DNA of 64,000 nt from Anisakis pegreffii (taxonomy: Eukaryota > Nematoda > Chromadorea > Rhabditida > Anisakidae): positions 62,001 through 126,000 of the forward strand of contig JAPYMA010000242.1 of assembly GCA_035041965.1 (NCBI GenBank), read 5' to 3'. The number at the start of each line of letters is the position of its first letter. The first letter of the stretch is position 1. Below, piece by piece: positions 11,319 to 22,281 of this stretch. The position numbers and the translations under genes are program-made. The notes under the pieces were generated by a model. That model was not told where the DNA came from and ran no database searches. It was given only the letters and a program-made list of their open reading frames with translations.

Positions 11319-13666
11319 TTGAAACTACCTTACATAGTATCGACGTATTTCTTGATTGGAACAGTGGTTTCGAGAGTTATGCACTTTCGGATCGCATAAA
11401 ATTTTCGAAGAAATTCATTCGCCAGGCAACATCGATTCAGTTAGAAATGGTATCGAGTCAGCAGCAAAATCATCCGGGCGACGTTTGGTTAAATGAAGAG
11501 AGGTTTGGTATGAATTCAGAACAATGGGTGAGTTAGTCTGATTCGTTCTTTCATGAACTTATTTTCAGTGGAAAACTTATGAAATTTTATATGAATTGCT
11601 CAGGAACCTATCCCTGCAACGCTTTCAAACGATGTCCTTCAGGCAGTAGTTGAACACTCGATGCGATCAGATCCGGTAACCGCGAACAAGGTAGCAGCTA
11701 CAGTGCAATACTCACGGTTGCCTATCGCCATTTCAGGCCCTATACGCTGTTTTCGTTATGTTGCCGCAATGCGTTCTAATCGCTGTGCTGTTCTTTCTTG
11801 GATTCCTGGTACTCATGACACCGTGGGGATGGAAAAACGTTTTTACTCGATTCATGGGACGACCTCTGCTGCATGGTTTGGTAATCATTTATCATAAATT
11901 AGTTGAAATGTGCTACTTGTTTATTAAAGCTTCTCCGAAATATCCGGGTAAATATTCAATTGAAATATTTCCAGCCACCAATCGAAGGAATCGGACTGAT
12001 GGAGACATTGCGCGGAAGTGGTCAGCCGAGACTAATGTCACGTTTTCTGTCGCAGGACGAGCTCGAAAGCGTCTATAAGATGCCGTTGGCTCCTACGCGA
12101 GGACTGGATCTTACGGACGAAGATCGAAAGATCCTGAACAATGCGAGTAGGGTGCGTTGTAGCTTATGATGCAGCTCAGCGCTAGAGTGATTATGACCGC
12201 AATACAACTATAGACTACCTGACATATTGAATGCTCTGCAGAGAGGTCGATAAATCTATGAAAAACAGAGCATAATGTGATCGTAACTAGAAGATATCAT
12301 TCATCAATAGCCATTTGATGTTTTCTAAAGGGTCAAGGAAGTGGAGAATACAGTTTCCAGGTGAGATGTACTCGGGCTGGACGTGAGGATACGTTCGATT
12401 ATTCGGGCTATTTGAGAATGAAAGACTTTTGATTGCTGGCAAAAAATCATCGCTGGTAATGCAGACTCGTAATAAACTAATTGATTAGTCGAGAACGATT
12501 GGCCACGTATTCGTGCACGGATGCGTATATTGAGAATATTTCATTTGCATAAATGCTGTAAATTTTGAATAAATTCTATTGATGAATGCTCTACAAAGCA
12601 GAAAAACTCATAAAATATGATATGAAAATTTAAATTTGAAGCTTGGAAAAATCGCCGGTTTCGAACGAAATAATCTGAGTTTATGTGATAATAGGTGACA
12701 AATTGCTTCCATTCACTATCAGTAATGAACCAACGCAAATTATCGTGATACATTTTTGCTGGCATTAATAAACTGTTTTATCTTTTATGTTCCTTAAACT
12801 GGTACTGAGTGAAATATTTGCCACAAGGATTCGAGAAATTTCGACAACGGATTTTGTTGATGAGAGTAGCTCCTTTCCGCAGACATTAGACTTTTCAAAT
12901 TATCAATAGCTGAGCATTAAGTAATTCTTCAAATGCTCTTCGAAATTAGTGGATATACTACGAGAGAAACGTTACATACGAGTTGCATGGCAATTGTTGA
13001 TGTGATCGGACAGCACCTGCCACCGGAAGAGATTTCGTTGAAGTCGCCTTAGTCAAGAGTGCAAACAAACACACCACCAAAATAGTTTTGTTGGATGTAT
13101 TGGATTTATACAGAAGAAGAGAAATTGTGAAAGAGACCGTTCCTCTTTTACTGTGGACTCACCAAGGAGCACAGCAGGAGATACGTTCAAAAAAAGTTAC
13201 ATAATGGTGTATGTGAAATGGACGTTCGAGCTGATATTTCCGCTGACTGGCGCCTCATCGTTGTAAGCGAACCACTCATTGATTGTAATGCGCCAAACAT
13301 GGTACTTGCAGGTCAATATTCCAATATCTTTGCGCTCCATACGCCAGCATATCTATGCGGTTTTATTGTTGCTCATTAAGATTCCATCTTTGTTTCCTTT
13401 CATTAGAGCAATAAATCAACTTCTCGATCTCCATCCCAATTGCTATGTTTCATCGGATGTCGAAATTTTCTTCGCATTAACTATTCATTCAGTTAAATGC
13501 TCATGCGTACCTCGTAGTAAGAGGCGATACCGCTTTCGAAAATATGTACTGTCGATCTGGACAGAGGGCTCGAGCACCCACAAACGTGTTCCGCCAATTC
13601 AAGAGGGTTCATCCACGAGCGTACGGTGCTATACCAGTGAAAATCTTAGAGCAGGGCATGCCTTGA
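11319..13666 (+). CDS. unrecognised protein with one membrane segment
   Basis: Exons 11319-11527, 11604-11675, 11737-11880, 11975-12151 and 12331-12360 all join in phase 0; the 5' end is missing, since the first exon needs one base from upstream. The third exon holds a clear hydrophobic span (CVLIAVLFFLGFLVLMTPWG), suggesting a membrane anchor; the fourth is hydrophilic and ends near KILNNAS. Further coding is visible at ~13000-13098 (VEVALVKSANKHTTKIVLLD), ~13131-13266 and 13312-13360, then a convincing terminal exon 13493-13666 (LNAHAYLVVRGDTAFENMY, Arg-rich, TGA stop). How 13000-13266 is spliced is unclear because two frames are open. If the GTGCGT donor at 12152 is not used, the gene would stop at 12169 and 13.0-13.7 kb would be a second gene. 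No family recognised. Confidence 0.5.
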
Positions 13667-15903
13667 GATGCCCGGAATGTAGCTGCGTTATGATGAATTG
13701 AATGACCATTTTTCGTGGTCCATTCAATGAAGTCTCTAAAAATTCGGAAAAAAGTAATTATAAAATTGCAGTACAATGTATAACCAGTTTTGGGAGCATA
13801 GCGGGGTGTTGAAACCGTTTCTTTGTTCCCATGAAAATCGTACGACATCAACATCTCCAAATTCAGATATCTATAGGAATGGAAATAACGTCCGCAGTAA
13901 GGTTTGCAGAATCCCGGTGTTTTTTCAATCCTGGGATCGATTTTCAATCTCGTGATTATGCCGGGATCGAACAACTTTTGAAACATCGATGCGTGACATT
14001 TTTAAACACATTTTTTAAAGCAATATGATCATAATTAACCAGAAGAGATTTTATTCAACAAAATATTCAGCAAATACAACGTATTTAATAAATTATTCAA
14101 ATTCAAATCAGCATACGTAACTGTTAATCCTCGTATCACTCAAAAATAATTGAGCGAATTATTCCGTGGCGTGAAGCATATAATTCAGTGCAGTTAAATA
14201 TATCCATTGCGGTTATTCAACGATCATTCAACAATGATTATTCGACATATAATTAATTCAGTGCTGTTTGAAATAAGCTCTGAGAAACGTGGCAGCGTTG
14301 ACAGTTCCATCGCTTATTTGCATTTTAAATGTTGTAAAAAAGAGACAATGTTGAGAAAGCGCGCTCGCTTTCGACTCTCGTTGCTGGGATCGTTTTGATA
14401 GACTCGGACAATTTTTTCATATTCGATGCCGTTTCCTTTGTCTCTTCATACAAATGTGTTCCAGAGAAACTTTTTTCCAGGTCAGGTGCGCATCATAAAG
14501 CATCCAATAGCATTGGAGAACTAGGCCTCTCAGGTCTGGCTACAGCTACAAGTGTGTCATTATTGAGGTTTTTTCATCCTTTCACACAAAAATAATTGAT
14601 ACTCTTTAGGGGTTTTGACATGCTTTGATATTTTCGAAGAGATACATTAGAGCATTGAACCGTAACAAGATGCGTAAATCAGGTGACGATTGTAACGCGA
14701 ACTATAAATCACACTTTCAGTATCACCACCCACATGCAAACCCTAATTGACTTTGAAATAGGCGAGTAGTGATAAAGATCACAAAGAATAAATCGTAAGC
14801 ATGACAGAACAGCAGACAGCACAATTCCCTTCATTTATGTATCACTGTCAAGGTAGTTACAGGTGCGAGATAGAAAAGGGTGTTCTAATACATGTGTATG
14901 TATACTTATGAGATTTTATTCAAAATTGGTTTTGTGTATGTACGTGTGCGTATTTACACAACAGTAGTAATCCGTTCTGCTGTTCAGCATATATATGTAA
15001 GTGAAAATAATATTCTGCAGTAAAAAATTATTTTCAACACTAATTATAATTCTAAATTTTTTTTCAAAAACTTCTGAAATGTTTCCCAAAAATATTTCAA
15101 GAAATATTCTCAAAATCAGGTGGCAGCTCTGCCACACAGTTTTTGAAAAAATGCTCCATGAGCCGATGATTTGCAAAAACTACCGTAACCTACCGTAATT
15201 CAAAAAAAAACAAATAGTGTCATTGTTAACATGATTTCAGAGATAATTTGAAATTGAAAAAATTTTTTGAAAATATTCCAACAAATAATTAGATAAATTT
15301 CTCAAAATAATTTCGAAAATATCAGCGGTTATCAACTGCAATGATGCGTAACACTGTTCCACATCAGTCATGGCATATAAGCATAATGCTTCACAAAGCG
15401 CTTCAGCAATGAATTCAACATTTCATCGTTGTTTGTTTGTTGATAAGTAAACAAGAATGACTCGTTGAGAATAAGCTTATCGCACGAAATGCACTGATCT
15501 CGATCAGTTTCTCCAGTCATAAACTTATGTACCGTCTAAAGGCTTATCGCAATGACAAACGTTATCTGCACAACATTGTGCAATATTGCCCGTTTCCTTG
15601 CTTACAAGTTGCATGCATTCCCTATTTGGAATTCATTTCAACAAATGTCCACATCACGAGTGGCACGTTTCATTTACTGTGCCGTTCTGAAATGGGTTTT
15701 ATGTAGCCCAACATTCACGACCCATCGATAGATTTTTTTGTGGTAGTCTTCCAAAAGTTAACAGCAAATAGAAGAAGAATCTATGTGTTATTCAGTTACG
15801 CTCATTCTTCATCGATAATACTCGTGAATTTATTGAGCAAAAAATAATTGCAACATTATTTGTGCACCGATTTTACTCTGGACTATTATTTTTATATTTG
15901 ATA
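13667..15903. other. gene-free stretch
   Basis: No supported exons. It contains a degenerate repeat near 13905-13975 (CCTGGGATCGATT, ATGCCGGGATCG) resembling a patch at 7225-7305 inside the TA-flanked element, and an AT-rich self-complementary zone at about 15040-15120. The promoter of the galectin gene should be at its right end, but no clear TATA box was seen. Confidence 0.45.
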
Positions 15904-17906
15904 ATGATAGTCGAAAGCTTCAAGCAGAAGTTTGAAACTGAATGCTTCTTCTGCTCAAAACCGTGCTCTACAAGGTGATAACTATTATGATTAACAAAAA
16001 TAACACTGTTCGCTATTTCAGGTTCAGTGATGGTTGTCAACTTTCAATTCGAGAAATACCACCCGGTTTGTTCTCATTGATGTTTAGAGAAGCCAATTTA
16101 ATCAACATTCACGAAAGGAGCTGCTAGGAGATTTTCGGGCAAAAATTCTGAGCATTATCGATTAAATACCGATATTTTATGGTCGTCTTAGCTGAGTGAT
16201 CACGATTTCTGGAGATAAGTCAAAGAAATTCGAAACGAAAAATGTTTTTTTTAATCTCCTACTTCATCAATTACTCAACCCAATCGATAGGGATACTGAA
16301 TTTCCTAGCAATCTTCATGAAATTTAGGCGTGTTTCCTTCTTCTCTCTGTTTTGGTTCTCATGCGGTCATCTGGAAACACATTTACAGTTAAATTCCAGT
16401 TGTAAAACTCCTGAATATGTGAGAAGGTGATAAATACTCTGAGAGATTGCTCATGTCCAACAGTTTGGAACCTTTTCGTTTTCAGAAGGTAAACTTATTT
16501 TGCAGAACGCACCGTTCAGTACTCAACTACACGGCCTTAACAACGGGCAACGAGTTCGCTTTGTTGCAACGATAAAGCCAGATTGCGATTCCTTCAGGGT
16601 TCGGTGCATGACAGTTATTTTTGATTTTTCTGACCATGCAGCGGATATTGACCATACACATGTATCAACATGATACAACTTCTAATCAATGCATTCACTT
16701 GTCGCCAGAAAGCTTTTTCTCTTTAGACGGAAAGCTTTCACGAAGATTCTTTCTTGTTGTGCTTTTTTTTAGGTAAAAATTAGGTAACCTAACTATAATT
16801 GTAGTTTCACGCTGTTTGAAACAAAAGATACATCTCGTTTTCGCTTGCGTTTGAAAAACATGATAAGAATTACTGAGCTTTGGCTGTTTACGGTACAGTT
16901 ATGGAGTGTGTATGATTACGGTGCAGTAGGATTGCCGTGTTGATATCACAAAATTTTGTACCGATGACGCCGATTCCAGTTTGAGGAACAGAAAAACTGC
17001 CAGGGAATTAACAAAAAGCGCTTTCATTCCATACTCTCCTGATAGCATTTTTTGACGCATAGGGTTTCTCAATAAATTTTCATCGAGAATGTGAAAGTGA
17101 TACAAAGAGTGATAAAATTCATTTCAGGTGAATTTGAAGAGGGGTGATGAAATTTATTTCCATTTCAATCCACGATTCGAGGTAAGCTCATTCCTATGTT
17201 GCACAAGTTCACTGTTTTAACTAATCACAGAAAAGGAACTTTGGTAAAACATCCAGCACAAATGTTTTCCGTACAGTGACAGTCAAACGTCCGTTTTGTA
17301 CGCATGTCCTACCTCTCAAGCCTCTACCACACCATTGTCGGAAACGAAAAGCAATACGAAAGTCCAATGAATCTCTACCGACTGTTATTTGAACGATGAT
17401 ATGAATTCGAATTGATTATGGAGCGTTATTGCAAACGTAAACGAAATTCGTAATTCAGCAAGGATGTGTTGTGATGAACAGTACATCCGAAAGTGTCTGG
17501 CAAACCGAGGAGTACATCCAGCCAAGTCCCTTCACTCACAACCAACTATTCACTCTGGATTTCGTTCGTACCTCGGACGACATTGAGGTCACTTTCGTTT
17601 GTCATTTCTTGGATCAATATCAATTAAAATTCCATACGTATCGAGTCTAAATATCGGTATCAAATATCGATGACATAAAATACACGCATAAATGCAGGAT
17701 AAAGTATCATTTCTCTGGTTCGTCGCCATTGATTGTCCCAGCCATTTGTACTCACACATTACGCTGAAGATGGTGCATTCGTTGATCTTCAGATTCATCT
17801 CGATGGTAAGCAAATTGGGAACTTCAGAATGCGCAACGATTTGTCATCCGTTGATAGTATGGATATCGAGGGTAACCTGACTATTCACTCGGTTCATCAC
17901 AGTTAA
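15904..17906 (+). CDS. galectin (single carbohydrate-recognition domain)
   Basis: Galectins are beta-galactoside-binding lectins, cytosolic or exported without a signal peptide. Exons: 15904-15974, 16022-16065, 16506-16598, 17128-17181, 17459-17587 (or to 17596) and 17742-17906. The start ATG 15904 gives a Cys-rich leader (ECFFCSKPCSTR) with no signal peptide. The domain runs LNNGQRVRFVATI, VNLKRGDEIYFHFNPRFE, then VVMNS, WQTEEY, FTLDFV and DGAFVDLQIHLDGKQIGNF, ending NLTIHSVHH. The sugar-contacting HxNPR and VxN motifs are kept and the Trp and first Glu are present, but the Arg of the usual WGxExR is Tyr. Between the second and third exons the phases do not match (one base left over), so a small exon or another splice site is missing. 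About 200 residues, one domain, where many nematode galectins have two. Confidence 0.8.
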
Positions 17907-17975
17907 TGTTCGAGCAATGAAACCGATTCAGGATGATCATATTATTAATCATCATTGTTGAATGCATAGGGTGAC

Positions 17976-17981
17976 AATAAA
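17976..17981 (+). terminator. poly(A) signal for the galectin gene
   Basis: AATAAA 70 nt after the galectin stop codon. Confidence 0.65.
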
Positions 17982-18407
17982 TCCGTTCATTTTGATGTGT
18001 ATGTCTCACGTCTCCTGCATTAGTGACGTTCTGATAAAACTATCAGAATGTGACAGAGGACTTTTCATGGCAACCAAACATGATCGAAAAGTTCACAACA
18101 TCACGACTCACTTGTGAGCATGAATCAGAAGAACTTCCGGAATAGTTCAAGTTGTACACTGCAATATCGAACATGAAATTCCGAAGAGATCATCGATTTT
18201 TGCCGATGAGAGTTTAGAATGAAAAACTGCGTTGGTATACCGTCCAGATTAGCCTGACCGAAAGCGTAGCTTGTTGCAGTTCAAAGAATTTAGCTCGAAT
18301 GATTTTTAAAGCTCAAATATGGTTTCATTCAATGCCTCATCGAAACAATTCGATCGCTGAGAATATCAGAACCACTTCGTCAGCCTTAAAGAGAATTAAT
18401 AGAGCGG

Positions 18408-19501
18408 CTAAAACTGATACGTTTCCGCCGCATTAATTTGATACACTGTGTCTATATTACCTGGATTACCTGGATTGGCCAGGCTATCAAACGTTTGTAA
18501 CATTGCTGGCCACAATGCGTTTCCATTCGGTCTTTGATCTTGCTTTCCTTTGCCAGGTGTTACTTTATCTTGTGTCTATATAAAGAACAGAATTTCGCAT
18601 TAAAGAAAACGCATGCATCGTGAGTAAAAACAATCAAAAATTGCTTAAATGATATTTCTGCAACAATATTTTCAAGCTCCAATGAGTTGGCTCGGAATGA
18701 GTCTGAATAGTGCAATAATATTTTACGGTACAATTCATGTCAGTTAACGAATTACGACATTTGCAATTGATTGTAGCGTAATTTTCATTCATTCAAGAGT
18801 CGAATCTTTTTTCTATTGCCACAAAATCGCTGTTTTCGATGTGCTCGATTTCAAAGTTTTCCTGCAATCAATTTCGTCGCAGAATTTATTTCTTGTGGTT
18901 TCTTCAGGGCGATATTATTCCAACGAACTCGAAAACAACAAGCTATAGTCAGCAACAGATTGTGGCATTATCTATGCCATTTTGTGTATGATAGTAAGAA
19001 AGCATTCCGTGTCCGCGATCACTATACCCACGTCAGACTCTAGTAACGATTCACTTCATAGTAATGCCAAGAAAGAGGAGAACTGGCTTCATATTTGTCT
19101 GCACATACACTTTTTTGATTGTGCATCATAGTAATTGTTGACGAATTTGACCTCCTGTGGATTCATATTTTATTTGGCTGCGAGATGAGTTGATTTCGAA
19201 TCGTCCGTTTCCAGAAAAACCAATGTTGTCGGTTGCTGCTGTCATCAGTTGCTGCAGCAGAAAAAGTTCTGTTCATTTCACCATTCCACTGAATCCACAT
19301 TTCTTCAGATTTTGTAATCAAATAAGCTTTAATATCCTGACGATACTAACTTCTGATTCACAACCTTTTCTGGAAACAAAATCTTTTTTTTTGGGTTTCC
19401 TCATTAAAATTGAAACCTTTTAAAGTGCATCTGACATCACTTCTTGATCAAATGCAAACTGCGTAACGGCATTTTCGAATGTTCCTGCAATACTCATTCA
19501 T
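18408..19501 (-). CDS. small unrecognised protein
   Basis: Minus-strand exons 19501-19460, 19251-19152 and 18568-18408 join in phase to give about 100 residues ending at a TAG. The second exon follows a TTTTCTGCTGCAG acceptor and reads ATDNIGFSGNGRFEINSS; the third reads QRPNGNALWPAMLQTFD and then NPGNPGNIDTVYQINAA. The protein is hydrophilic and rich in Asn, Gly and Gln, with no signal peptide or membrane segment visible in this part. The ATG at 19501 lies just inside an acceptor-like site, so upstream coding exons are possible. No family recognised. It is transcribed away from the gene starting at 19612, only about 110 bp away. Confidence 0.45.
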
Positions 19502-19611
19502 ATCTGCCACTTGTTTCATTTATTCGATTAGAAGTGTGATTCAACAATATGACCAGTTCAACTCTGAGGTAACTTCTATTTTCTGGTGTATTGCTGATTT
19601 AACCGAACATA

Positions 19612-20183
19612 ATGTCGGTGAGGACTTGTCGTCTACATGGAACCTGGGCTCCGAAAGTCGCAGATAAAGTAACAGCAGTGTCATACATTCGAACTATTCA
19701 GCGATGTACAGTCGCTCTACGCGATCGCCTCAAGAAACTAATAATCGTAACACATTTGTGAGTACATTTACAACTCGATCAAAGTGATATCGATAAAGCT
19801 ATCATCGATTATATTACTGTCTTGCTTCTTATTCGTCAGTGCCATGTTATTTCCATGTAATTGCTATCACAATCGTCCCAAAACACCATTAAAAGCTTGT
19901 CCATTCTCAACAAATGTTTCCGAGTGTTAGCCGTTCAAGAATTTGGTTTAACCGAGGACAGTCGATGCAGCAGTGATAAATCGCAACTGATTATTGAAGA
20001 AGTGCATTTTGATCCGAATATTTCAGTTTTAAAACTCTTCCAGTTCGTTTCCTAGCGTCTCTGCAGATGTGCATTGAAAGTAGGGATTCAGAGGAGGGAA
20101 GCGGACTTCATAAATCCCCTTCTAGTGAATCCGAAAATTCTCTTTGGTTTATGCGAACGCTTTATGGTGTACTCGGTCGTTAG
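19612..20183 (+). CDS. small unrecognised protein, 122 residues
   Basis: Three exons, 19612-19757 (GTGAGT donor), 19896-20001 and 20067-20183, join in phase from an ATG preceded by an in-frame stop to a TAG. The N-terminal part is basic (KVADKV, VALRDRLKKLIIV); the middle is LAVQEFGLTEDSR; the C-terminal exon is acidic and Ser-rich (ESRDSEEGSGLHKSPSSESE) and ends LYGVLGR. No signal peptide, membrane segment or known domain. A poly(A) signal follows 73 nt after the stop. The first exon is also open in another frame rich in Ser/Arg/Asn, but only the chosen frame joins the next exon in phase. Confidence 0.5.
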
Positions 20184-20255
20184 AGTCCCATATTTCCTTT
20201 CAGGAAAACGTTACTGCATAAGACAACGGTAATACTGTTGAGTAAATTATAATCG

Positions 20256-20261
20256 AATAAA
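20256..20261 (+). terminator. poly(A) signal for the 122-residue gene
   Basis: AATAAA 73 nt downstream of the TAG at 20181-20183. Confidence 0.55.
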
Positions 20262-21136
20262 TTGGCAAGCTTGCAAAAGATATCAACATTGTTATCAGAT
20301 ATTCGTTGAGCCGACTATGCTCACAATCAGTCATAATATCACCAATATTTTGTTTGGATTCCTTTTGTTGAGCGTTCATTGTTACCTATGAGAATTGAGA
20401 GTTGAATTGTTTTTATGTTTTATTGGATCATTTTGAGCGGTCTCAATGTGACCTGAAGTGTCCACTATCGTAGGTTACAATCGTAGGCCCTAAATATTTG
20501 AGAAGCTCAGATCGCAGTACCTTTCGAGTTCCGGAACTGGCCAATCTGAATATGGCCAATAGTAGAAGTGCATAGGTTACCACTTTTATGATGACAGAAT
20601 TGCATTTTACGAATTCGTTACAACGGTATTCATTCCTTTGTTCTTAACGCACAACTTTGCAGACGTACGAATAAAGATGCATCGAAAAATGTTCAAATGT
20701 TATCTGTCACTCGTCCCATAATGTTTTTTCGTGCACTCATATGTTGAAATTTCGTACCTTTGCAAAAGGAAATTACAAAATAGAATTATTGCAAAAATTA
20801 TTGTCAAATCAAAAGACGTTTGAGATTAAAAGCATACGGACTATTCTATTCTATTCTGCCACAAACAAAGTGACGTTTTGTAAAAGTCATCAATATACTG
20901 ATAACTTACTATTGATAACTTACTTATGTCAGCAATAAAAAATTGCTTTTGCACTCTAACTGATAGCCAGTTGGCATGATAGTGAAATGGTTGTTTGTGT
21001 ATTGCAGATGGTTTTGTCGATTGTTTTAATAGCTGCAAAAATTATGATGTTCGAATCTGAAACATTACATATTTTGTGTACCACATATTACACGAAATAC
21101 CACACATTTTGTGTCAGCAAAACGAATCAGTATGCA

Positions 21137-21144
21137 TATAAAAG
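21137..21144 (+). promoter_or_regulatory. TATA box and 5' untranslated exon of the TNNI3K gene
   Basis: TATAAAAG is followed about 30 nt later by an initiator-like stretch (CTGACAGAATTC near 21165). That stretch runs into a non-coding exon ending at 21230 at an excellent donor (GTAAGTTG). The next usable acceptor, CTGTGAG just before 22281, leads directly to the start codon at 22282. Confidence 0.6.
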
Positions 21145-22281
21145 AACGAACAACTGACGACTGACAGAATTCAACGAGAAGTAGAAAAATTCATGCACTG
21201 AATATCAATACGGATCAATTATTGTGATAGGTAAGTTGAACTGGTGGTAGGAATTTGGGACTGGAAGAGTAAAATAAATGAAATTAGGCAGAGTAAGCGA
21301 TGAAACAGTACTAACGAGTGCATAGAAATGTTATTCATATTGACGTATTGAATGCTTCGAGTTATTTATAGTGCATAAATATATTACGTCTCACACTGTT
21401 AGCTGTTTGTAAAGTGAAGTTTGTTGTTTTCGTTACTGCATCCTCGTTCGAGTCCGCTTCATCTCCATCAACTTTACACATCCACCCACTTCTCAAGAGT
21501 TTGTGTTTTGCTGCGGCTGATGAAGAAATTTTATACTTGCTATGTACTGCTCCGATATTTTGAACACTACGCGTCAATGACTTCTTAATTTGTTCACTCT
21601 CGTCGCCTCATATTCATATTTTTCTTAATGTTATCGTTATCATAACATGTATCGTGATCCTTATCAGTAAAACACACAACAATCTTGAGTGTAATTTTTT
21701 GCATTCGATCTATATTTCATAAAATGCCTTCCATTGATAATTTCTCATTTCTGAGCGGGCAATCGAAGAGAATAAAAATTCCTTAAATAAAAGAAAGCAC
21801 ATAGTTGGGATAGGAGACGATCTGTGATATTGATATGTGGATGAAAAACTTTCCGGAATTCGAGATAAAAATACGACAATGATAAAAACGTTTATACTGC
21901 TGCCCAGAAATTCGAACAGTTTCACTGGTTTTTCACACATATGGAACTCATATGCCAATTTGCCGGAGTTTGATTTCATTTATCGACGCATACAAAATGG
22001 ATGAAGAATCTTTGTTTGAAAGATATTGATCGTTACTTTTGTCGTGGTTCCATCACTCGCTGACTGCAATCAACAAGTAAATGTTTGCAGTTGTCTGTAA
22101 GTCTTTCTGTTTGCAGTCATCTGTAAACTGACGGATCCATTCGGCAGCTCCGTTCTTTCTTCAAAAGTACTTCTGTCACTCTGCGATAGCAGTAATATGC
22201 TGTGCAGGATAAATCCGTGAACAACTCCCTCTAAACAGTTCAGTGTTTGTCTTACCTTCAAAAAGTACAATCTGTGAGCAA

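Noticed and set aside
13609..13986. Minus-strand ORF of 125 residues
   Set aside because: Overlaps the better-supported plus-strand terminal exon 13493-13666 and a repeat; no family resemblance.
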